Source of the DNA: Baffinella frigidus
Taxonomy: Eukaryota; Cryptophyceae; Cryptomonadales; Baffinellaceae
DNA: 10,680 bases
Reading direction: 5' to 3'
NCBI GenBank assembly: GCA_026770585.1
Contig: MU647546.1
Location: 38,846-49,525 of the forward strand
The position numbers were made by a program, and so were the translations under genes. Within the stretch, counting starts at the first letter, position 1. Every line of letters begins with the position of its first letter. Shown one piece after another: positions 5,326 through 9,396 of this stretch. A model generated the notes under the pieces. The model ran no database searches and was not told the DNA's origin. It saw nothing but the letters and a program-made list of their open reading frames with translations.

Positions 5326-5564
5326 ATAGGGCAACGTCCTGAAAACCGGGTAGTTACGCCTACGGTATTGCCTACGGTAGGCCGTAGGGCTCCTAGGACC
5401 TAATGTTTCGTAGGACCCCCCCTAGCGAGCGTCCGCGAGGTAGAGCACGCTTGCGAGTCCCTGCAGTACACTGGCACCGCGAAACATTAGGTCCTAGGGG
5501 CCCTACGGCCTACCGTAGGCGATACCGTTGGCCTAACTACCCGGTTTTCAGGGCGTTGTCCTAT
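5326..5564. mobile_element. Large family A palindrome (85-bp arms, 69-bp loop)
   Basis: Left arm 5326-5410 and right arm 5480-5564 are inverted copies with a few mismatches. Each arm carries the motif CCTACNGTAGG (5371-5381 and 5509-5519), CTAGGACCTAATG near the loop and CCTGAAAACCGGG near the outer end. Each arm resembles the elements at 2384 and 4422, so the palindrome may be two head-to-head copies. The loop (5411-5479) holds a fragment of exon T with its donor (5421-5439). The matching peptides translated from each arm are a result of the inverted repeat. Confidence 0.8.
5421..5439 (+). pseudogene. 3' end of TPR exon T inside a palindrome loop (T10)
   Basis: CCTAGCGAGCGTCCGCGAG|GTAGAG matches the last six codons and donor of exon T, diverged. 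It is short, so the call is tentative; it is supported by the neighbouring copies with the same donor context. Confidence 0.4.
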
Positions 5565-5611
5565 TAACTTCGTCTTCTTCGCTGTAGCTCCCAAGCCGTG
5601 CGTTGCGTGCT

Positions 5612-5653
5612 GCCCCGGCGAACGCGAACGCCCTCCTCGCACGCGTCCGCAAG
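5612..5653 (+). pseudogene. 3' part of TPR exon T, copy T9
   Basis: CCCCGGCGAACGCGAACGCC, then CTCCTCGCACGCGTCCGCAAG|GTTCC. It covers the last about 14 codons with small deletions and keeps an AAG|GT donor. Confidence 0.6.
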
Positions 5654-5693
5654 GTTCCACCCAACCTTCTCCTTCTTGAGAACCCCGGAGCCC

Positions 5694-5853
5694 CCACACA
5701 CACAGCGGACTCCGCTTTTGAGTAACCCCTAAGCGATGAGACCTCAGGCCCTACAGTATGCACCTCGTAGGGACATACGGGGGTTCCTACGGATAAGGTG
5801 ACGGAAAGGTGGCCCGATTTGGGCCGAAAATCCCTTCGTAGCCCTCTGTGTGG
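5694..5853. mobile_element. Family C element, copy C1
   Basis: The ends CACACAGCGGAC and GTAGCCCTCTGTGTGG are inverted repeats, followed inward by GCTTTTGAGTAACCCC and, from the right, CGAAAATCCCTTCG. The interior includes a decayed core CCTACAGTATG (5750-5760) and CGTAGGGACATA. Its right end supplies the unoccupied version of the site into which another element was inserted at 6731-6872. Confidence 0.7.
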
Positions 5854-5931
5854 AGTCGGCAGGTCTCGGGATTTAGTCAGGAGGACTCAGGATAGAGTCT
5901 GGATCGGTTCTCAAGAGACGGTCTTTTTCAG

Positions 5932-5955
5932 GTGCGCGGGCGGCGGGACGAGGGG
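5932..5955 (+). pseudogene. Start of terminal exon K, truncated copy K1
   Basis: A strong acceptor, GTCTTTTTCAG (AG 5930-5931), is followed by GTGCGCGGGCGGCGGGACGA and GGGG. It reads VRGRRDEG in the same frame as the complete exon at 6139. Immediately after GGGG the match ends at the edge of a hairpin (5957-6021), so the exon seems cut by that insertion. Confidence 0.55.
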
Positions 5956-5956
5956 A

Positions 5957-6031
5957 AATTACTTCGGGCATAGCAAATTTAATTAGGCCTCCTAATTAAA
6001 TGAAAACGCTAAGTAGGGAACTGATTCAGTT
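5957..6031. mobile_element. AT-rich hairpin element
   Basis: A perfect 11-bp stem, ATTTAATTAGG (5977-5987), loop CCT, CCTAATTAAAT (5991-6001), with weaker pairing outside it (TACTT...AAGTA). A second small palindrome, AACTGATTCAGTT, follows at 6019-6031. The outer boundary is uncertain. Confidence 0.5.
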
Positions 6032-6138
6032 ATCAGTTACCCAATTCAACAGGTGATGAGGTTCCCGACACAGCGGGCTGTGGAGATATTTCGTGAACAG
6101 CCCATCAGTGCATCATCCAAAGGACCCATCTTCTGCAG

Positions 6139-6213
6139 GTGCGGGGGCGGCGGGACGAGGGGCAGGCGCAGCTCTACTCCAAGATGTTCTCGGAGGGGAA
6201 ACCTGAGGCGTAA
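6139..6213 (+). CDS. Exon K: C-terminal exon of the immunophilin-like gene, with stop
   Basis: After the acceptor CATCTTCTGCAG (AG 6137-6138) the exon reads VRGRRDEGQAQLYSKMFSEG then KPEA and TAA at 6211-6213. It starts in phase 0, as exon T requires. An acidic/basic helix ending in LYxxMF just after the last TPR is typical of FKBP51/52- and Cyp40-type immunophilins. By my count the distance from the TPR proline to this tyrosine is 27 residues; from memory it is the same in human FKBP52. The enzymatic domain is not in the window, so FKBP versus cyclophilin is undecided. The stop directly abuts a mobile element (TA at 6214). Copies: K1 at 5932 and a frame-broken one at 6905. Confidence 0.55.
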   Translation: MRGRRDEGQAQLYSKMFSEGKPEA

Positions 6214-6336
6214 TACAGGGGTACCTCGCTCATAAGAAACCGCCACGCCTAGGACCCTACAGTAGGGCTATGCCTAGGGCCCTATGGCGGTCCTAGGGGA
6301 AGGGGGGGGGGGTCTTATGAGCGAGGTACCCCTGTA
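6214..6336. mobile_element. Family B element B1 (TA-flanked, 123 bp)
   Basis: TA + CAGGGGTACCTCGCTCATAA at the left and its exact reverse complement + TA at the right (6314-6336); the 23-bp match including TA is perfect. The interior has the core CCTACAGTAGG (6256-6266), CCTAGG twice and a G run of about 10. The TA flank and CAGGGG ends fit a Tc1/mariner-type MITE. Copies: 7743-7863, 8689-8810 and 9281-9396. Confidence 0.85.
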
Positions 6337-6423
6337 GGGGCACGCGAGGTTTGATATCGGGGGGGTGGGGCGAGGTGTGATAGGGGGGAATCGAGGCTTC
6401 GATCGCGACGAGCCTATCCTGAG

Positions 6424-6597
6424 CCACACAGCGGATCACAAGGCGGACTTCGAAGGGATTTCGATTAACCCTTAAACGATAAGACGTAGGACCCTACAGT
6501 AGGCAATCCGTAGGGACATAGGGGGGGTTCATACGGATAAGGTACCGGAAACTCAGGCTCTCAGAGCCCGAAAATCCCTTCGTAACGCGCTGTGTGG
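6424..6597. mobile_element. Family C element, copy C2
   Basis: CCACACAGCGG (6424-6434) pairs with the right end CGCGCTGTGTGG (6586-6597), and CTTCGAAGGGATTT pairs with AAAATCCCTTCG. The core CCTACAGTAGG is at 6493-6503. The left end has an extra ATCACAAGGCGG, an apparent small tandem duplication of the terminus. Confidence 0.75.
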
Positions 6598-6885
6598 TTC
6601 GAAGGAGTTTTGAATACCCCCATAGCGAATCATCCGTAGGCCCTACGGTAGATAGTACCTAGGGACATAGGGGGGTTCCTTCAGATAAGGTAACGGAAAG
6701 TCGGGCAGAATCTGCCCGAAAGTCCCTTCGTACCACCAACCCTCACATCTCGGGCAAATCGAAAAAGTCAAAAACACCACATCCCCTTGGAGGCCGTCGG
6801 AATCCGACGGCCTTGAAGGGGGGTTTTGGAGCCATTTTCCCCGATTTGCCCAGACTGTGAGGGTTGGAGGTAGCCCGCTGTGTGG
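6598..6885. mobile_element. Family C element, copy C3, interrupted by family D
   Basis: It continues directly from the right end of C2 (GTGTGG-TTCGAAGGAG), so its own outer left terminus is missing or shared. The interior follows C2 (CATAGGGGGGTTCCTTCAGA, AAGTCCCTTCG), with a decayed core CCTACGGTAGA (6642-6652). Its right end TAGCCCGCTGTGTGG resumes at 6871 after the inserted element. Confidence 0.75.
6731..6872. mobile_element. Family D palindromic element nested in C3
   Basis: TA (6731-6732) + CCACCAACCCTCACA at the left; the right end reads back as CCTCCAACCCTCACA + TA (6871-6872). The whole 142 bp is an imperfect palindrome with a perfect centre, GGCCGTCGGA-A-TCCGACGGCC (6792-6812). Removing the insert and one TA restores TCCCTTCGTAGCCCGCTGTG, which matches the right end of C1 with one mismatch. 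This shows a precise insertion with TA duplication. Confidence 0.85.
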
Positions 6886-6904
6886 GTGGTCGTCTCGGCC
6901 GTTG

Positions 6905-6944
6905 CACTCCAAGATGTTCCGAGGAGGGGAAAAGCGAGGCTTGA
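6905..6944 (+). pseudogene. Terminal exon K, frame-broken copy K3
   Basis: ACTCCAAGATGTTC matches the SKMF codons of the exon at 6139-6213 and GGAGGGGAAA and GAGGC follow. Indels change the frame after SKMF and the tyrosine codon has become CAC. The start of the exon is missing. Confidence 0.55.
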
Positions 6945-6947
6945 CAA

Positions 6948-6980
6948 ATTGTCGAACACGACCGCCGTGAGGCCGCGCCT
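6948..6980. repeat. 33-bp direct repeat, copy 1
   Basis: It begins ATTGTCGAACACGACCGCCG and is identical to 7203-7235. The two copies bracket a half family C element and a family M hairpin. Confidence 0.9.
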
Positions 6981-7043
6981 ACCGTAGGGTCCTATCTCGT
7001 ATCGCTTATGGGTTATTCAAAATCCCGTCGAAGTCCGCTGTGT
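6978..7043 (-). mobile_element. Half family C element C4 (inverted orientation)
   Basis: Read on the minus strand it starts CCACACAGCGGACTTCGACG, continues through ATTTTGAATAACCC and TAAGCGATA and stops exactly at the core CCTACGGTAGG. The other half of the element is absent, so the breakpoint coincides with the core palindrome. Confidence 0.7.
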
Positions 7044-7089
7044 GGCCGGAGTCAGTCATCATCACCAAGTGAGACCCCGCTTGGGAACC

Positions 7090-7168
7090 ATTGGATTCAA
7101 TGAAAATTACTGCACGAATGCTTTAATATTACTAGTCAAACTCATTGTGTGTAGTAAATTTCATTGCC
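7090..7168. mobile_element. AT-rich hairpin element, family M, copy 3
   Basis: TTGGATTCAATGAAAATTAC at the left and GTGTAGTAAATTTCATTGCC at the right are inverted repeats of the family seen at 1866-1953. The centre is TTTAATATTACTAGTCAAA. Confidence 0.7.
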
Positions 7169-7202
7169 AGAAAGTTTTAGATTAAAACCGTTTCCCTATG
7201 AG

Positions 7203-7235
7203 ATTGTCGAACACGACCGCCGTGAGGCCGCGCCT
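7203..7235. repeat. 33-bp direct repeat, copy 2
   Basis: Identical to 6948-6980; see that entry. Confidence 0.9.
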
Positions 7236-7536
7236 GGGCCTGCGCGTACCCCACACCTAGCATTCCAACTTGAGAATAGTCGGTCAACCCGAGTCAGGCA
7301 GAGCTAACTCTCTGGCACGCGGGACCTACACCCTGCACCCTACATGTACACCTTGAACCCTGAACTCTTGAGACCCGGCTTGGGAGGAGAGAGGCCGCGC
7401 AGGCCGAGGTCCGACACACAAGCGAGATCAAAGATACCTTCATTAGACAACCACCGAGGCTCGTCACCTGTCCGACCGAGGCTCACAACCGCAACGAGCC
7501 AGGAGGTACGGTGGGACGAGACGTGGAGGCTCCAGA
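7236..7536. other. No gene seen; short telomere-like patch
   Basis: Mostly unique sequence. 7327-7370 contains ACACCCTGCACCCTAC and TTGAACCCTGAACTC, a decayed heptamer patch. ACCGAGGCTC occurs twice (about 7453 and 7477). An open frame runs across the region and on into a palindrome, but it has no recognisable motif and I do not call it. Confidence 0.55.
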
Positions 7537-7641
7537 TAGCCCTTAAGTGCCCAGGCCCTCAAATTTGTAGGCCAAGAGGTCCTAGGCAGGTCCTAGGGTC
7601 CTACGGTAGGGCGTATGAGCCTACTGGGCACTTAGGGGATA
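7537..7641. mobile_element. Family F element F1 (TA-flanked, 105 bp)
   Basis: TA (7537-7538) + GCCCTTAAGTGCCC at the left, GGGCACTTAGGGGA + TA (7640-7641) at the right. It includes the core CCTACGGTAGG (7600-7610). It is paired with an inverted neighbour of equal length. Confidence 0.75.
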
Positions 7642-7744
7642 TCCCTTAAGTGGCGAGTAGGCTCGTACGCCCTACCATAGGGCCCTAGGACCTGCCTAGG
7701 ACCTCTTGGGGGTCAATTTTGACCTCCTCGCCACTTCAGGGATA
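7640..7744. mobile_element. Family F element F2 (TA-flanked, 105 bp, inverted to F1)
   Basis: It shares TA 7640-7641 with F1, then TCCCTTAAGTGGCG to CGCCACTTCAGGGA and TA at 7743-7744. Over 54 bp (7656-7709) it is the reverse complement of F1 (7572-7625) with three mismatches, giving a large palindrome. The core is decayed to CCTACCATAGG (7671-7681). Confidence 0.75.
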
Positions 7745-7863
7745 GGGGTACCTCGCTCATAAGAAAGTGCCTCCTCGTAGGACCCTACAGTAGGTCTATG
7801 CCTAGAGCCCTACGGTGGTCCTAGGGGGGGGGGGCAGTTTCTTATGAGCGAGGTACCCCTGTA
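7743..7863. mobile_element. Family B element B2 (abuts F2)
   Basis: The left end is TA-GGGGTACCTCGCTCATAAG, missing the first two terminal bases CA, and it shares the TA of F2. The right end, CTTATGAGCGAGGTACCCCTG + TA (7862-7863), is intact. The core CCTACAGTAGG lies at 7784-7794. Confidence 0.85.
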
Positions 7864-8026
7864 GTCCTAAGAGCATAGGACCATGCGCACCGGGCCGGAC
7901 GCCGTGAAGCCTCCGATGGCTTCTAGGTGGTAGGGCTTCTAAGTGGTAGGATCCTAGGGGGGGCTGGCCTTCACGCGAGGTACCCCTGTAGTCCTAGGAG
8001 CATAGGACCATGCGCACCGGGCCGGA
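7848..8026. repeat. 52-bp direct repeat (7848-7899 and 7975-8026)
   Basis: The last 16 bp of the B2 right end plus 36 bp of flank (GTCCTA(A/G)GAGCATAGGACC and onward) recur 127 bp downstream with one mismatch. Because the flank is duplicated with the element end, this is a segmental duplication after B2 inserted, not a new insertion. Between the copies a 16-bp GGCTTCTAGGTGGTAG-type tandem is present. Confidence 0.85.
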
Positions 8027-8089
8027 GGGTAGTGGCGGGGAGGGTAGTGGCGACGGGTCGCCCCATGTGGGGCGCTGTGGGGAGGTAGT

Positions 8090-8192
8090 TGAGTCCTTTA
8101 GGTCCTTGAGGTTCTTCGAGCTCCCAACATAGGCGGACACCGGAACTTATCCTGCAAAAAGGCCATGCTTCCTTTCGGATCACATCAGGCCC
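8090..8192 (-). pseudogene. Exon-like block H, copy 2
   Basis: On the minus strand CTTTTTGCAG (AG at 8152-8153) precedes a frame reading ISSGVRLCWELEEPQGPKG. Upstream (8154-8192) the sequence also matches copy 3 (TGTGATCCGA, GGAAGCATG). The matching frame is open well beyond the block in both directions. No known family recognised. Confidence 0.5.
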
Positions 8193-8213
8193 CCCGAGAA
8201 CGGTAGCAGCCTG

Positions 8214-8231
8214 AGACTGCGAAATCGCAGT
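8214..8231. repeat. Perfect 8-bp hairpin
   Basis: GACTGCGA, AA, TCGCAGTC. It is isolated, with no T-run and no clear role. Confidence 0.6.
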
Positions 8232-8574
8232 CTTCAGACTTGTAAAACCGAGATTCTGGTAAATCCGGAGATTCTGGTGAATCTCTTGACGGCAACACTT
8301 TGTCAAGCGGCTGCCTGTAGCTCCTTGAGGATGCATGGTTCCCCAAGATGCGAGAGAGAAGCCTTGATCAATACAAGTATAGTGAGAGAGGCATTTATTA
8401 CAACCAACAACCGGAGAAAGGGGACTCGGTCCAGCCTAAGTATGCAGGATCGGGAAGCTCGTCCGTAGATCGTTCCCATCTCCTCGAGAGTGCGGTGGGC
8501 GTGGCCTTCGATGTGAGTGTAATACAAAGCACCAAAACACCACCACTACCATCCGAGCATGGCCGCCATAGTCT
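8232..8574. other. No gene supported; degenerate duplication of 8990-9030
   Basis: GAGATTCTGGT occurs twice (about 8250-8278). 8339-8376 (TTCCCCAAGATGCGAGAGAG) resembles 8993-9028 at roughly 70 per cent, suggesting that 8090-8690 and 8871-9082 are partly paralogous. Short open frames exist on both strands without recognisable motifs. Confidence 0.5.
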
Positions 8575-8653
8575 GTGAGGACCGGGTCGATATAGGACTC
8601 ACCCTTGGAGCCCTTTTCCCCTGAGGCGGGCCCATCCCGGACCCGGTCCTCAC
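8575..8653. repeat. Inverted repeat with perfect 14-bp arms
   Basis: GTGAGGACCGGGTC (8575-8588) and GACCCGGTCCTCAC (8640-8653), separated by 51 bp. No TA flank. It may be a further short fold-back element or a decayed one. Confidence 0.75.
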
Positions 8654-8688
8654 ATAGTCCCCCGCCAAGGCTGTGTCTAAAGAGGACC

Positions 8689-8810
8689 TACAGGGGTACC
8701 TCGCTCAAAAAAAAACGCCCCCCCCTAGGACCCTACAGTAGGGCTATGTCTAGGGTCCTATGTTGGTCCTAGGGGGGGGGGGGGGTTCTTATGAGCGAGG
8801 TGCCCCTGTA
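8689..8810. mobile_element. Family B element B4 (TA-flanked, 122 bp)
   Basis: TA (8689-8690) + CAGGGGTACCTCGCTCA, then an A run of 10 in place of TAAGAAA, to TTATGAGCGAGGTGCCCCTG + TA (8809-8810). The core CCTACAGTAGG is at 8732-8742 and a G run of about 14 at 8772-8785. The left flank CCCCCGCC...GGACCTA resembles an unoccupied sequence ending at TA 9081-9082. Confidence 0.85.
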
Positions 8811-8870
8811 GCGAGAGGGCACACGGTGTGTACGAACAGACGAACGGAGACAGAGGCGTGAGGCCCCCCG

Positions 8871-8969
8871 CAGGTCCTTTAGGTTCTTGAGGTTCTTCGA
8901 GCTCCCAACATAGGCGGACACCGGAACTTGTTCTGTAAAAAACACATGCTTCCTGTCGGATCACATTCA
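8871..8969 (-). pseudogene. Exon-like block H, copy 3
   Basis: On the minus strand TTTTTTACAG (AG at 8933-8934) precedes a frame reading TSSGVRLCWELEEPQEPKG. It aligns with copy 2 over about 100 bp on both sides of the AG, with one single-base indel near the outer end and several substitutions. Confidence 0.5.
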
Positions 8970-9095
8970 GGCCCCCCGGTGCAGCTCATCTTGGTTCCCA
9001 CAGATAAGAGAGTGGCCTTAATACCAACACGGCCTGACGCCATGTGTGCTCCCCCGCCGATGCTGTGTCAGAGCAGGACCTAGGCTCGTGAACGC

Positions 9096-9115
9096 CCGCG
9101 TGACCGGTCACGCGG
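9096..9115. repeat. Perfect 20-bp palindrome
   Basis: CCGCGTGACC/GGTCACGCGG with no spacer. With one mismatch allowed the pairing extends to 9093-9118. It is isolated; it could be a dimeric-protein site or a decayed hairpin element. 9120-9280 holds nothing else that I can recognise. Confidence 0.85.
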
Positions 9116-9280
9116 ACGCCGAAGCCAACTGTCCGAGGTGACTGCCTTGCGTTGTACTGAGGGCGAGATCCTCTCCAAGGGACACCGCATCCGCGCGTGC
9201 CTCGCATTCGCCACACCAAACAACAACATGTGCATGAATTGCGTGTCGTCTGACGAGTTTGCATGAGGCCATCTGCACTC

Positions 9281-9396
9281 TACAGGGGTACCTCGCTCAT
9301 AAGAAACACGCTCCTCCTAGGACCCTACAGTAGGCCTAAGCCTAGGGCCCTGTGGTTGTCTTAAGGGGTGGGCGCTTTCTTATGAGCGAGATACCC
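9281..9396. mobile_element. Family B element B5, right end truncated at the telomere-like array
   Basis: The left end TA-CAGGGGTACCTCGCTCAT is intact and the core CCTACAGTAGG is at 9324-9334. The right end reads CTTATGAGCGAGATACCC and then passes into CAAACTTGAAAAACCCAAAC and CCCTAAA repeats, so the last about 6-8 bases and the TA are missing. Confidence 0.85.

Noticed and set aside
5487-5699. Frame sharing GQRPENRVV with a plus-strand frame at 5215-5403
   Set aside because: The match is the translation of the two arms of the same palindrome, not two related genes.
7344-7649. 101-residue plus-strand frame
   Set aside because: It ends inside the F1 palindrome and has no motif; probably chance.
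8214-8231. Hairpin as a rho-independent terminator
   Set aside because: No T-run follows and the DNA is eukaryotic in character.
8986-9264. 92-residue minus-strand frame
   Set aside because: It crosses the 20-bp palindrome and has no recognisable domain.
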